Shown here one piece after another: positions 29,401 through 43,233 of a stretch of DNA of 64,000 nt. The notes beneath the pieces were generated by a model. The model ran no database searches and was not told where the DNA came from. It saw only the letters and a program-made list of their open reading frames with translations. The position numbers and the translations under genes are program-made. Source of the DNA: Daphnia carinata (lineage: Eukaryota; Arthropoda; Branchiopoda; Diplostraca; Daphniidae); contig NC_081333.1 in NCBI RefSeq assembly GCF_022539665.2, positions 6,694,971 to 6,758,970 on the forward strand. The letters are read 5' to 3'. Numbering within the stretch: position 1 is the stretch's first letter; each line of letters starts with the position of its first letter.

Positions 29401-31107
29401 TTTTACCAAAAGCGCTCTATAAATAAATAAATTAGCTCTCGAAATCAAAGATGAATTGGAAAGGCAAAATGCAGGGAAAAGTTCAACGAGCTTTTGTTTA
29501 CGACTAGGCGGCTTGAGTAAGAGTGGCACCATAGTCTGCAAAGTTCATTGATCACTTTTTTGTGTAAACCGATCTAAAACTCGTATCGCATAAGCCCCTC
29601 TGGCGAAAAACTTCTCTTCGTTCAACTGTTGTGTAGAACGACTTACATACGCCAACTGGATGTATCCGTGTGTGTGTGTGTGTGTAGGGCGGGTGTTGGA
29701 ACAGCACGTCGTGAGCCAACGGGACAAATCACCTACGGCGGTGTTGAGACCCAAAACGGACAACACTATATAGAAGAAGACGAAGAAGACGAGAAAGGAA
29801 GATAGAAAAAGAAAGAAGCCAAAGGGAAATGTAGGATAGAGGTGATCGTGAAATGAAACGGCATCTCGTGATCATTGGTAGCACAGCGTCGCCAGATCTC
29901 GATACGCTGTTGTTAACGGTGGAATCACGAGCCACTTGACAAAATCTACAACAAAAAAATTGTGAAATAATAATGTTCATCCTACAATCGTTTCCACAAA
30001 ATCAAAATTTCATTTGTTTGCATACACAGAAGCCGAAGGCTGTCTGCTTTGAAAAAAAAAAAAAAATCTCTGTTTGCCGCAAAGTCGTTGATGATTGGAT
30101 CGAGTCACGGATAATTTCATCGTGGCTTTATGAACTGTTAGCACCGAAAGGACCCTGCCACCTTGGAGTCATAAAGTCGTTGTTAAAGGAAAAGGGTTGG
30201 AAGGGCAATAGAAAGGGCTACACGCGGACATGGCCAACGACAGAGAGACAGCAGATTGCATTCGATTATCGATGGTTGCCGCTGCTGCTGACTGGCTGGC
30301 TTCGTATTCCTTCTACTTTTTTTTTATTTTATTTTATTTTTATTTTTATTTTTATTTTTTTGCTTTTTCGGCTGGTTATACTATCGATCCGATAGAGCTC
30401 CTCCCAGCTTCTTTGTTCGTAGCGGCTCCCGAACTGCTCCCGACTGCGCTCTATATACATAGTATATGTGTGTGTACAGCTATATGCAACGGCTCCAACT
30501 TGCCAACGAGGGTAGGGGGGGGGGAGGGTGCTCTGGCAAAGACTCACTCACACATATTCGATCGATAACATCTCCTCAGTAGCCTACACACAGTGTACTT
30601 ACATAGCTTAAAACATACAGAGCGTATCAACTCTATAGCCTACCTCACCCGACTACTCCACATCCCATTAGCGAGTGATGCATTGAATTCAACTGGAAAG
30701 GAATAATGTATTGGTTAACAGCTGACATGTGCCACAGCAGCACACCTCATAGTTGTTCGTTTCCGTTTGATTTTAGCTCAATTATTTCCGTCACAAAAGA
30801 TGGCGTTCACTCGCTGATTCCAATCAATCAAAAACGGCCTGTTGCTCCACTATATTTCTTACCGTTTTGTATTTTTTTTTTATTGCGATCAAGGACAGAC
30901 AAGTCGATTGCAAATGACCTATTCTTAATAATCAAACAAAAAAACCAGTTTACTATAAGGATTTAAACAATGTACAAAACGTTTGCGATACACTGCTAGC
31001 GAATAATTGTAGATGTTAGGATCGAAGGTCGTTAGTTTTGACAACGTCGCCTCCTTTGTTCTTACTCGACTCGTTTGATTCTTCACGATTTTTTTGTTAT
31101 CTAACAG
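26489..31107 (+). other. Long 5' UTR intron of the BAH gene
   Basis: No gene is supported within. It holds (CA)n and (TG)n microsatellites near 27892-27907, 28074-28097 and 29668-29685, a TTTTA-type array at 30317-30360, and many homopolymers. Long first introns commonly hold enhancers, but no specific element can be named here. Confidence 0.35.
30317..30360 (+). repeat. TTTTA/TTTTTA pentamer-hexamer repeat
   Basis: About eight imperfect units of T4-5A run in tandem within the presumed 5' UTR intron of the BAH gene. Open reading frames across it are artefacts of the repeat. Confidence 0.7.
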
Positions 31108-31395
31108 GAATTTTCCATAAGGAGGAGGGAGGGGACAAAAGAAAAACGGGCCAGTTGACTGCGTCGTCCGTCGAAAGACGTGACCTGCTGTCGGGTTCGT
31201 GTCATGCAACGTCATCTCGATTCCGACGGGAAGACCGATTAAAAAAACAAGAAACAAGAAGAGGCAGGATGTCGCCGCCGGATGTCGTCTGGTCCGTCTG
31301 AAACATACACACGTTTTTGTAGTCGTTTCACGGCGGTTGCGTTCCTACCCTCTTTTTTTCAAAAGGAGGAATTCAGTAAAAGAAAAGAAAAAATT

Positions 31396-34300
31396 ATGGG
31401 AAGAATGGCTACTCGTCGAACACCGCCCAGTGGTAGTCGTCGTTCTAGAGGACTTCTCGTCACCGATTCCGGCCAGTTGAGGAAGAAGAAACGGGCCGTG
31501 AAACTCGTCACCAATGCCAACCGAAAGCGAAGGGGACTTTTGCGACGGATCAATCCGAAAGCTTGTCGCAAGAAACCTGGATCTTCTGTAGACATGCCGT
31601 CGACGGTTGCCCTAACTGCCAATCGATCACGCATGTCTAACTTCCGATCTTGTCTCAAAAAGAAAGCGACAACAACAACGAAGACGGCCAATAAGAACAT
31701 CATGGCTTGCAGTCCGTTCGGTCAGAAATCTGGCGCCAATTCGGCAAGGAAAAGCCGGTCAGTCGTCACTTTGGTTCAAGAAGAGAAGAAAGAAAGTACG
31801 CAAAAATCAGGATCGACCAAGATGGTGACGTCGTCCTCTGTGACGCGTAACCCAATGGGGTCGTCGTCTTCAACGACGACAACCACGTCCACTGTTATCG
31901 CCTTGATCTCTACCAGCACAACATCGAGCAGTGCTGATTCTAGCAGTACGGCAAGTTTGGTTGGTGTCGGCGCTAGCCGTCGGCAAGTGGCCATTGCCAT
32001 GTACCAAGAACACCAGGAGAATGTTGATCATCATCCAGTCATAACTACCAGCACAAAAACCAGTTCGAAGAATGTTCAAAAAGCTGGTCGAACCAAAATG
32101 ACTTGTGATTTGAAGCACATGATGGAGTCTATTGAACGCGTGGCTTCCGGACAGCCGTGGATCGACACGTTGGTCACGTCGGACCAAACGAGACACGAAA
32201 GTGGCAGCAGCGACAGCAGTTCCAGCAGTTCCAGCAACAGTTCCAGCAGCAGTAGTGAGAGTAGCAGCAGCAAAAGTTCGGAACAATCGTCTTCCAAGGG
32301 CAGGCGAAAGAAGACGAACCGGTCGATCCATTTGCGTAACCGGTCCGTCAAGAGAAACGAACCGTCTGGTCAGTCGCCTCCGCCAGTTGGTTCTCTTCGC
32401 CGTCCCAACCAACGACGTCGATTGGCCTGTCTCAACGCTATGGCCAAAGTTCACTGCCTCTACGAAAGTGAGATCCGGCATCCGTTGGCTCAGAAACACG
32501 CAACCCGCATCTTCTCCAGCGCCTCCGACTCTGACCAGAGTGGCGATGATTCCAGTAGCAGCGACAGCAGTGAAGAAAATGAGGCGGTAATCGATAAGGC
32601 GGTCGACAACAAGAACCAGAAAATAGCCGCCAATAAATCTTCGACTAATGCGAGGAAGAAAGAGGCCAATCGGAGTAAGAAATCGGAGACAAAACGGCCT
32701 GCCACGAAGGCGCCAACCGCTAACAAGAAACAACGTCAGTCGATGGAAGTTGCACCGGTCGATTTGGCTGCTTTGGTCATGCCCAAAAGGATGGCCAGTC
32801 TCAATGCCACGGCCATCTTGGCCGCCAGTTCGCAGCAGTGGCCGGACAGCCCGAAGCCTCGCCGCGGGAAAACCCAACCGCAATCGTTGTCCAGTAGCGA
32901 TGCCGATTCGTCCGACGAGATCGAGCGTGAAACCAAAGTCATTCCGTCGACCCAACGGCCGAGTGGCAAATCAAAAATGCTTCCCACTTCGAGCAAGAAA
33001 AAGAAGCCGGCCTTAACCAAGATCACAAAGAACATTTCGTGCGTGGAGAGTTGCTCGACGTCGACGGCCGTTTCGACGTCTACCAACAGCCACATTCTTC
33101 GCCTGTCTGCCAATATCTTTCATCAGGAGGTGGATGGTCATCATCAGACCACCACCACTACGAAGAGTAACACCTACCATCAATCGTCATCGGGTAGCGA
33201 GCAGAATGGCAGCAGTGTTACTTCTTCATCAAAAACCTATCAGAGGCAAGTGACTACGACCAGCTCTGATTGCGGACCTCGTTCGTCGCCAATGGATCTT
33301 GCCCAAACTGTTCCTAGAGTTGCTTCCTCTCATCAACGTCCGGTTAGTTGTTGTTGCTTTCTTTTTCTTAGGTGCATACTTGTTTCCAGATGAATGCAGG
33401 CTATCAGTAATCGTTGCTTTAATGGACCTGTGGGTTCTTTTTGGCCACGAAGGATTTAACGGCGTATCACGATTGCGGCATGTCCCCATGAATCGAGATA
33501 TAGAAATAAAGAACGGGGGCACGGTCGCTTTCATATGAATACTAGTAGCTCACATATACATAATAAATTCAATCCAATTGGGGATTTATGAAAGACTCCC
33601 CCTTTTTTTTTTTTAACGCTTTCTGATTTTCAAAGTTTTCGACCAAGTCGATGCGGGTCACTATGACAAACGGTCGAGATCAACAACTGGATCTGTCATG
33701 AACCGACAGTCAGCGTCTTTTCAGTTCGAAAGGAGAGGGCTACGTACAGCGTTGATAGACAAGGATTGTATTCCCTGATGACGTGTGGGTTTAGGATACG
33801 GTTTCCACTACGATGATGGCACATGATTTCTTTATCAAATCATATCTGTACGACAGAGATACGATTTGTCCCATGACAGTGTTTTCAAAAAAGATAAGCT
33901 TCCAGACGTGTACAACATTTTCGCTGTTGGTGTAGCAGACTGATCGATAATCACGAACCTTACTACATACGGTCATATTCGGGCAAAAGAACACAACGTA
34001 CGAGATGGCCGTTTTCAAGTTGGGAAGAGGACGAGCATCATTGTCAGAGAGGATTAAGGCTTAATCCGGCATGTAATGCCCATTAATGGGCATGTTTGTC
34101 AACGGGAACAAGTGGACTTTGAATAGGCACCACGTCAGCTTTAATTCTTAGCTACGAACCTAGTGACGCGACTAGACTGTTAACAGTAAATATTGATAAT
34201 GCGAGCTATTCATTCGGCATCAGTCAAAATATTTCCAGTTTTGCTAACCAAAAACGGACTCTTCGTTCTTTCGTAGACATTTCGTACATGTAATGCTGAC

Positions 34301-36161
34301 AAAGCTGCACAAAATGTTCACCGTTAGAATCGAGTTCGTGATTGAAAAGGGTTGCTTTAGAAATGGTGACGAGATGTGACAGCTTGTCGTCTTCGACACT
34401 CGTTTAAACCGGTACGTCATAATGACAGCGCCACGTAAGGAAACTTTCAGAAGATTGCCATTCTAATCAATTTTCAAAACGATATTCGTTCTCGTAAGTA
34501 AGAGGTAGGAAGTGGTATGAGCTATTACACGTTGTCAGCGATTAGTCGTGTCTTTGACAAGAAGGTGGCGAAGAGCAAACGACGCACGCCAAGTCGTCCG
34601 CAGCCGAAAAGGGATCATTGCATCTATTGTACAGCGGTCGTGAAAGTCGGCTCTGGCGGACACGTTATTTGTCTCTGCCGCCAACGACAGCCTTTTTTTT
34701 TTTTTTTCGCGGTCCATTGTTGTTCTTCTTAAGGATATAAAGTGATGGGCGGGTCGCGATATCTTTCAGGCTGTAGAGGAAAAAGAAATAAGTGTCAATT
34801 CAAAAAAAAAAAAGGGGGGGGGGGAGCGCTCTCTAAATCCTCCTTTTGTTACTAGAGCTCCTTCTTCTCTTCTTTACGACAACGGCGTCGGAATACTTCG
34901 TGACTCGGTTCGGCAACCTTTATTGGGTTTCGGCAACTAGGTCGTTAAGATTTAGAGCGCTTCTTTTTACCATTCGTCTTTTTATATCTTTCATATGCTA
35001 CTGTATTTCTGTTATTACGATGATTGTTTGGCTTCCCAATTCCTTCCTCTTTCTTCTTCCCGTTTTTTTTTTTTAGTTTTCTTTTTTATATGTATATCGT
35101 GCAAAGGTATCCTAGTCAGGTATACAGCCGCCATTCACTCTTCGTTTGTGACTGGTTGTCGGAGCTTTTTTTGGTTGGGTAGACACCGTTGCCTGTTGAT
35201 GGCATTCATTGCCCTTTTTTTTCTTTCTGAAGTCTTTTTACGATATTTCGAGTTTCTTGTTTTGATGTTTGCTGTTGTCTTGAAAACGAACCGCACAGAC
35301 ACAACAAGCGAAACAGCAGCCGACGGTGCAAACTGACGCGCCAGACAGTTACAGTCCGTTGGGCGCTTTGTACAACATGCGGCCGCCAAATTTGCAGCAA
35401 CAACAGCAAGAAAGGACGCCGTCACGTCATCAAGATCAACAACATCACCATCCAGCTGGAGGAGTTACGTCGGAAGTTTCTTCATCCCCCAACTCGTCCT
35501 TCCAAACGTCCGGCAATAACAGTTCCGGCGGCCATATCATGACTAAAGACCGCGACAAAGGCTGGTCATCGGAACGCGTGGCCACCACATCTTTACCCTC
35601 AGGTCAGTCACTTTTGTTTGATTTTTTTTCCACATACAAAGAATTCCATTATTAAGCAAAAGATGTAAATCAAAAAGCATCCCTTTCTGTTCGTTTTTAT
35701 ATAGTTACCATTTTCTTAAATCATTAAAAACAAACTGCGCAATCAAATGATAGGCGACCTCTTTTTACAAGATCATTTGGAAGGAAGAGATGTAGGGAAT
35801 GAAAGGAGAAGAGAAAAAAAAGGAAGAAAGAATAATAATGTAGAAAAAAAAAACGAATAAAAGTTCACTGGCCGAAATTGCTGCGTGTGTATATTCTTTG
35901 AGCCATTGGATGGGCAGAGGGCCCTGTCTCTCGTCAGCTGTTGTGAGGGGCTTGAGCTCGCGCGTACGTTGTACTCGACGGCCCGCTACAAGCAAGCAGT
36001 GAACCAGGTTTTATTTTCTTTTCCAGTTGCTAGTTCCCCCTTTTCGCATTGAGGACACAGACCTTTCTTATTTTCTGTTTGTTTGATTCCCGTCCTACCG
36101 TTCTCGTTTTCTCACTGACGCGTCACAGCAAGAACCTAGAAAAAAAAAAGTGTGCAAGGAT

Positions 36162-36199
<38 letters not shown>

Positions 36200-39100
36200 G
36201 ATAAATAAATGAAAGAAAAAAAGAGCGTATGAAAGAACCTACGTGATGTCACAGTGTCGCAATCTATATCGATTTTTTAGGGATGAGCATTCGTGAATCG
36301 ACATTGGCAAAATCGTTAATTAATTCGGACCGCGTGGTCCGATTTCCGTAAAAAAATACTCTCCTTTTTTCTGCTTTTTTTTTAATTACATTTTTCCTGA
36401 TTCGAATTGAAGGCTCAAGTTCATTTTTTTACGATAACAGTTTAAGCTTCACTGCAGACGGTATCGCGATAAAAATAAGCTCACGATTACAGTAAATACT
36501 TCAGCGTAAAACATTTGTTTCCGAAACGCTGAAGATGAAAAAACACAATCTAAAGCGATTAATCGCCAATCGAAAACTGTCATAATCGATAGTTAAAGCG
36601 AGAAAAGAAGAAAAAAAGATTAGGGGGGTTCGCCACATTACTCCCCCCCCCCCCCCTCTTCCCCTCTTTTTTTTTACCGTGTGAAACTCTCCATTGGTCC
36701 CTAGCACTTGGTTCCGAACGCACCCTGAAGGCATTAAATGCGAATACGGGCGTTCAGCCAGCCAGTATACGCGGGTCTTTCGGCTCTGCTAGCTGTGTGC
36801 AGTTAAAGTTGGCGTGTTTCGTTTGAATTGGTGTGCGTGCACGCGTGTGTGATCGACACAGCCTACCGTAGGGATAAAGAAACAAGGAGGAGTTTATAGT
36901 TCAGAGAGATTTGTGCAAATTTGTAATCTCTCTCATCTTCCACCATTAGTTATAGTGTCGGGGTTTCTTTTCGTGTTCCGCGTGTTACGCATTGTGTTAC
37001 ACAAACTTTGTCATCAGTTTGGTGTACAGCCCCACTTTAGACGTGCAGCGTGAGTTTGCTAAAGACTACTTTACTTGTTACTATCTGTTTTGTGTTTGGG
37101 GAAATCTGTTTTGTATGTGTATATACATCGCAGTAATGATATAGCAAAAAGCGAATTAGAACCTTTTTCTTTTTCTTTGCCATTGAAATGGACACTGGTC
37201 ACGGTCACATAGACTTGATCGTTGTGCGAACCGGTTGATGACCAAACAGATCCCGGTAACAAAAACAGGAAAAAAACTTAATGTTGGTAATGGTAACCTT
37301 GAGAAGATCCCCTTTTCCCTATGTTCGTAGAGGACATAATTATTTGGGTGGAAAGGAAAAGGAAACGACGTTGATATCCCCTTGTGGCTTAGGCTTACAG
37401 AGGAAAATATTTTGGCGCCAAGTTACGTTGTGAACTGACTGTCAAGGACTTACGTCATGCCAACGTCACAGATACCTTTACCTTCGACCATTACTCGTTG
37501 TGTAACAGCACTGCAGTCAAGTGCAGTCGACCTGATGTGCACAAGATAAAAAAATTGCGTCTTAACTTGGTTTTTTTTTCTTTTCGTTATCCTCTTCTTT
37601 TCATGACGAATCATTCACAGTGTTGCCAAATCTCCGAAAACAGGAAATTGAAAAAAACTTCGCATTTATCTCGCATGCGTGATTTTTTTTTTTTTTTTGC
37701 TGACCTCGTCAATCTTATTTTTAAAATGTTCTCTCTTCCGACAGTGACCTTTGGTGGAGTGCCGTTGGTGCTCAGCAATCCGATCCAGTCGGCCGAATCG
37801 TACATGACAGCGGCCCGTCTGACTCCAGCATTTTCTCTGTACCGACCGCCCATCGACATTCCTTACGCTTCTTTTTATCCACCGCCTCCACCGCTGTACT
37901 CGGCTGCTCATTTTGCCGCGCCCTCCTATTATCGTGGATTTGCCTTGCTACCACCACTTGGATCAGGGTAAAATGGAATGTTGCCAAATCGGCTGGACGC
38001 GTTGGTTTTTTAACTCCCAAATTTTCTATAAACTTTTTAAAACAATTAGGTTTGTTCCAGTGGCTCTGGCCGATAGTTATTCAGCGTACGCGTTAGCTGC
38101 ACCCTCGCCTTTTGTCGGATCGAGTAACGCGGAACTTGCGCATTATCTACATCGATATCAGACGCTTGGTGCTCCACCTTGTAGCCCTTTGACGCGGTAT
38201 TTACCTACGACGAGTCCTTGCGGTTTGGGGTCTGATTGGAGATTGGGCCGTGATTCGAGTAGATCACTTGTCGAATTGCCTTCATCCTCCAGCATGCACG
38301 ACGACCGCAATCCTCTTCCGTTGGCCGCCACAGAGGCAACAGCCTCTGGCAGTGGGAACAGCACTAGTGTAGGTGGCGTCAGTGGCACACCTGGAAACGG
38401 CAACAATACCTGCCCTAAAGTTGAAGCTGGGAGTACAGCATCTTCAGCTCATCCATCTATGTTGCCACCACCCTCGTCGACAAGAGGATTTTTCCCGTTT
38501 GCTGGCGGTGCGCCCATGCTAGGCTCCGCCGCAGCCGCAACGGCCTACGCCAACCGTTGCCTCAACGCCAATTGCTCCTGTTCTGGACAGTCTTCACCGA
38601 CTTGTCCAAAAAACGCATTGGCTGGGCCCCTTACTGGTATGGCAATTAAAGGCTTAAATTATCACGAATGAAAAGAAGATAATTACTTTCTCTTGCAACG
38701 ACTAGGTGAGGGTAAGAGGTCCGGGCCGAATTCCATATCGCATTCAGTGATCCCTCACCCCAGTTGTCATCATGTGGCATTGGTTCAGTCGCCTATGGGT
38801 GGCGGAGCTGGTAGCTCGAGTAGTTCGCCAGCAGTTCCGTCCCTTTTGCCTGAACTGTTACTTCACGCCACTGGGCCATTGGAAACGGCTGCAGATCCGC
38901 AGCCAACGTCTACCTCTAAGCAAAACGATGACTTTCATCGTGACGACAGTACAGAGAAGCTGGAAAAACAGAACAACAATAACAATAATAACAATCATCA
39001 TAACGACAACAATCGCAAGAAGAAATCATTGTCGAGTGTGTTTCCGCCGAGTCCAGTATCGTCCCGGCTGCGCAGTCGCATCAGCAGTAATTCCGGTTGT

Positions 39101-40495
39101 AGTGTTGAAAACTGTTCGGAAACATGCTGCTGCCGTTGCGTTTCAGAAATTGGTAGTGCGCGCCATCTAGCGGCCAATAATGGTACGTGTTTGTCGGAGT
39201 CGTTATCGCTCACCAGCTTGGACTCCGATCCCAACGAGTTCGTGGGCAATGGTCATTCTACGCTCAGTTGCCATAGGCAGGAAATGAAGAAATACAAACG
39301 GCTTGGATCTGACGTTATTACAATAGAGCTGGATAAAATATCCGGACGAAAGCGGCATAAAAACAAAGTACAACATCCGGATGATTTGACGGAAACATGT
39401 GGTGAGCAATTTGATGATCCATCGTTGTTGACGTCTGATACGAAAGCGGGAACAAAAAATGGCACAGCTCGGAAGTGTCGCGAGAAGCTCATCCTTCCTG
39501 ACGTGGTCAAGAGTCGAGTGATGATTGACCCTCATAGGAAAATAACTACCAAGAAAACAATCAAAAGCATCAATAGAACAAAAGAAGATCCCAAAATGGT
39601 ACGAGCTACCTCACCAGTTGTCCGGCTTTTTACAGACAACACCAGCACGCTCCCCCCGACTGCAAAATTGGAACCTAGACGGGGTGGATCGAAATCTCGT
39701 TCTCCACTTGTTCCACCCGTTTCGAGCACTTCACCTGCGCTGCGTTGGTCAAACGGTTGGTCATGGGAAGGAAACAGCTTTCAATCACTAGTTCACTTGA
39801 GAAACGAAGATCTGCCGGCGGTGCGGAAGTGTTATCCAGCCATGAGGCATACGCAAGGCGATATCGTACGCATGCGTGATTGTATTCTCCTCAAATCAGG
39901 ACCCAAAGCCAAAGATTTGCCGTTTGTGGCCAAAGTGTCCGCCCTCTGGGAGAACGCGGACGACGGCGAAATGATGATGTCACTCCTGTGGTACTATCGA
40001 CCGGAACACACAGAAGGCGGCCGGCGCGCTACTGATCTAGACGACGAAATCTTCGCCTCTAGGCATCGAGATGTCTGCAGCGTGGCTTGTATCGAGGACA
40101 AATGTTACGTTCTCACATTCAACGAATACTGCAGGTTTGTGAAAAAAATGGTTCCCTCATTTTACTATTTTTTGTTACGTGTTTGGTATTGATAAGCAAT
40201 GCCATCTACCGAGCAACCTATTCATTGAGCTAAATAAGAAAAAGAGGGGGGGAAAATGATTTTTGATTTATCTTTTCTTTCTGAATAAAGGTATCGGAAG
40301 CGAGCCAAGATGATGGAACAAGGAGTGCCTCCTCCTTTTGGCGCAGCGATGTCGTCAGTGACGGGTGAAACGCCAGAGTATCCTCGACGATTACGCTTAC
40401 CACCGACTTGCACGCCAACAACGGCCGACCGGGTATTTCTCTGTCGCAAAGTTTACGACTTTCGTCAGAAACGTATCCTGAAAAATCCGAGCTAG
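31396..40495 (+). CDS. wge: BAH-domain chromatin protein (winged eye / BAHD1 family)
   Basis: Six coding exons, 31396-33342, 35299-35602, 37745-37967, 38050-38636, 38706-40134 and 40291-40495, give about 1,564 residues with all phases matching. The C terminus is a BAH domain (about 1370-1500) with [64 protein letters not shown], ending [20 protein letters not shown], the signature of BAHD1/Winged eye. The N-terminal part has two copies of the BAHD1-type motif: RRRLACLNA (about 338) and PKRMASLNA (about 463). Ser-rich, basic, Pro/Tyr-rich and poly-Asn/His tracts lie between. These proteins promote heterochromatin and silencing in the nucleus. The ATG at 31396 follows an acceptor at 31365; an ATG at 31405 and an upstream in-frame ATG at 31282 are alternatives. 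Confidence 0.88.
33343..35298 (+). other. Intron 1 of the BAH coding region
   Basis: The donor CCG|GTTAGT and acceptor CGCACAG flank this intron. No extra exon is convincing. It has T-rich runs near 34700-35080 and an A12-G11 run at about 34802-34824. Confidence 0.5.
35603..37744 (+). other. Intron 2 of the BAH coding region, with possible internal promoter
   Basis: This intron holds the G36 run (36162-36197) and a C14 run (36643-36656). At about 36720-37050 the sequence becomes GC- and TG-rich like the 26.4 kb promoter. A TCAGTT initiator-like site is at 37014-37019, and a donor-like AGC|GTGAGT at about 37050. This could be an alternative first exon for a shorter isoform, inferred only. Confidence 0.3.
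36162..36197 (+). repeat. Poly(G) run, 36 bases
   Basis: Thirty-six uninterrupted G residues within the second coding-region intron of the BAH gene. Such a run can form G-quadruplexes and its length is prone to sequencing or polymerase error. A C14 run follows about 450 bases downstream. Confidence 0.85.
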
Positions 40496-41095
40496 GGAAG
40501 CAAACGCACGTTACTCTTCTACCAGAAGGCGGGTTCAATTTTCTAAAGTGCAGCCATTTCCGGTTTCTGAAGCCTCAAACCAAATTGATGGGTTTCTTTT
40601 TATTGATATCTGCCAACAAAGAACACATGGCTAAATTAAAAACTTAGGAGAATCTAATTGTGTTATGGAATGGCTGTGCGAAAATGTTTGAAATGCACTT
40701 GTAGTGAATAAGAACCAGTTGAAAAGGGCGTCGCTTTCTTGCTGAATTCATGACCGGTTTTCTTCTCCCTATCAATATGCACGGCATAATGCATATAAAT
40801 ATTTTTTTCATTTGATTAATTTATTCAGATGATTAGCTCAGTTTTGGAAGCATGTTCTCAGCATACCCCGCCTCGTTGGTCGAATTGTTTGTCTCTAAGT
40901 TCACGAGAACCTCAAAACATACAAAAAAAAATATTTTATTTCTTTGGGTCATATCACCATAGTCACTTGATTCCTCCCTTCTGTTTATCCGAATTCATGC
41001 GCTTAATCTTTTTTTTTTTTTTTTTTAAATTTTCTCTCTCATATTGGGCCCCACCTCTTATGTGTAAATGCACGGCTTTTTTATTGGACGCCCCC

Positions 41096-41126
<31 letters not shown>

Positions 41127-43100
41127 AAAAACAACCGGTCGAGTTCATTGTACGTCGACTTTCGAATTATTTCCTCGCTTGAAAAGCATAGGCTGATAAA
41201 GTTGATTTCTTACGTCGTTTTTTTGGTGTACATACGAAAAAGGCTATGCCCTTTAACTAAATAAGATTATTCTTTTTTTTTTTTGTTGCGCAACTCGTCA
41301 TTCAGATGACAAGGAGGTTGCAGAAATCCCTTTTTATTGTTATTATTTGCACGACACTTTCATTTATTTGGTCGAAATTTTTGAAGTTCAAATCGATGAG
41401 CAAAAATGAAACAGACATACAAAACAAAACTAATGTTTTCTTGATTGCCGAATTTTTCTTGTATTTCGTGTGGTTAAATCTCCTCTGGTGTGCTATGAAC
41501 CACAAGAACCATTAAAAAAAACACACACGTTGACAAATATTCTGTAACAGCTGTGTATGACGAGGGTATAATTCATCCGTGTTTTTGTCCGTCTTGTTGT
41601 TCGACATATTAACGATTTTCTTTTCTATAACGTTGTTGGAAGGGTATAGTTTTGTCGAAGGTGAAGATTTAAGCAAAAATACAGATATATAGACTTCGAA
41701 TTTTGTGTTTGAATATCACACAACGTAAATCGTTTAAACCTACAGCGGAATAATGGTGGCGCATAATTACTTTTTATTTTTAAGTTGGTAACGTTCTTAA
41801 CATGACAAATTTCATGACGGATGACCCTTTAAATGTCTTAAAATATGACAGAGAGGAAAGCATTAAAGCACGGGAATCATAGCGTCCCGCCTGGTCACAC
41901 TGGCATACCTCGCTTAAGTGATGTGTTGGCAAGCCTTTTTTGCCTGTCCTGACTCGCTTTGGAGTTGAGCGGCTGTTCTGGAACCAATGCAGTAAATAGT
42001 CGCCTAGAATTCAGCAAACACGCATCTCGCTCCTTCCCGAAGGACATGATTGTTGACTCTAACTCCTCGCTAAGAATAGCTTCTGCTGAACTAGATATTT
42101 TTAAATGATTCTTCTTCTCCCGCGAAAGACGTTTGTGACCTGATTTCGGACAACGCCCTAAAGGCGAAGTCTATCGCAACGCATGACGTTGATCTGATGG
42201 GGTATTATGTATCTCTTGTATCAATTATGTAACTGAAAGAAAAACCAAACTGATGTTGAAAGTTGGGATGAGATCAAAGACAGGCTTGTCTTTTTTCAGC
42301 ACAAGCAAGCCAAGAAAGATCCAAGTGCGGGGTGGATGATGGGACTGCCCGCCTGTTGGAATTAGACTGGCCCGTGAGTACAACATCATCTTTCGTCAAA
42401 ATCTGTCTACAGACCTGGTAAGTATCCAATTCTAGAGGCTTCCAACTTTTAATGTTCAACCGATTAACTAGTAATCACCTTCGCCTTAGTGGAATGGTCA
42501 TCGACATCAGTCGCACTTCAATTTTTTTGGTAAGTGCGAAACATATTTTAGAACTGAATTCGTTTTTGACTAAGGTATAGTAACTAACGATAGAGTAATG
42601 CCCTGCAACGGCTGGAGAGAAAAGGTTCAATAGCGAAAGGAAAGAAGCTAATATTACTGAACCAAACTGACGCTCCTAAAATGGACTCCAACACACGAGA
42701 TTACATAGCTGCTCTTTTCTTCTAGCGTTTCGTTTCTCAGCATCTCATCTGTCAGCTTTTCGTTTAGTATCCAAGTATCGCAGCAAACTTTGATTGTTTG
42801 TATTTACAGAATAGAAACGTAATTCAGAAACGAGATTCAAATGAAAATTCATATAGCAACAGAATGTCAGCAATGTTTTCTTGTTTTCTCTCCGCTATCA
42901 TTTGGCTAGTGTGTTGCTACAAAACGAGAAGCACACGGAATGAGAGCATCGCCAATTGCAAAGTTCTGCGTCACAGCGCGCTGCCCGGGGAATTGAGGGG
43001 GCGTCACTTTCCGTCTTCCGCTCAAGCGCTCCTTCTCAGTATCTCCCGTTCTTGAGTCTTCCCACGGTAACCAGTCCCGCAGTGACTTGTTCCACGGCAA
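40496..43100. other. Intergenic region after the BAH gene
   Basis: The BAH gene 3' UTR starts here. ATTAAA at 40635-40640, about 140 bases after the stop, is a possible variant poly(A) signal. No other gene is supported. Reading frames near 40830-41180 and 41306-41515 are low-complexity and lack conserved motifs. Confidence 0.35.
41091..41131 (+). repeat. C26-A15 homopolymer pair
   Basis: Twenty-six C followed directly by fifteen A. No flanking duplication or element end was recognised, so it is annotated as a simple repeat. Confidence 0.8.
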
Positions 43101-43233
43101 CGTTGACGGTCAGAGACCACAGAGAGCCTAAACGAAACATTTTAGTTCTCTGCGATCGTTTGCAGCTCTGATCTCGTAGAACTAACCGGCCCCTCTAGTT
43201 CGGTCTCAATACTTCTTCACCTAGTCACGTTTG

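Noticed and set aside
31870-32955. 361-codon open frame on the minus strand
   Set aside because: It lies wholly antisense to the first large coding exon of the winged eye-like gene, has no motifs, and reflects the Ser/Arg-rich codon bias of the sense strand.
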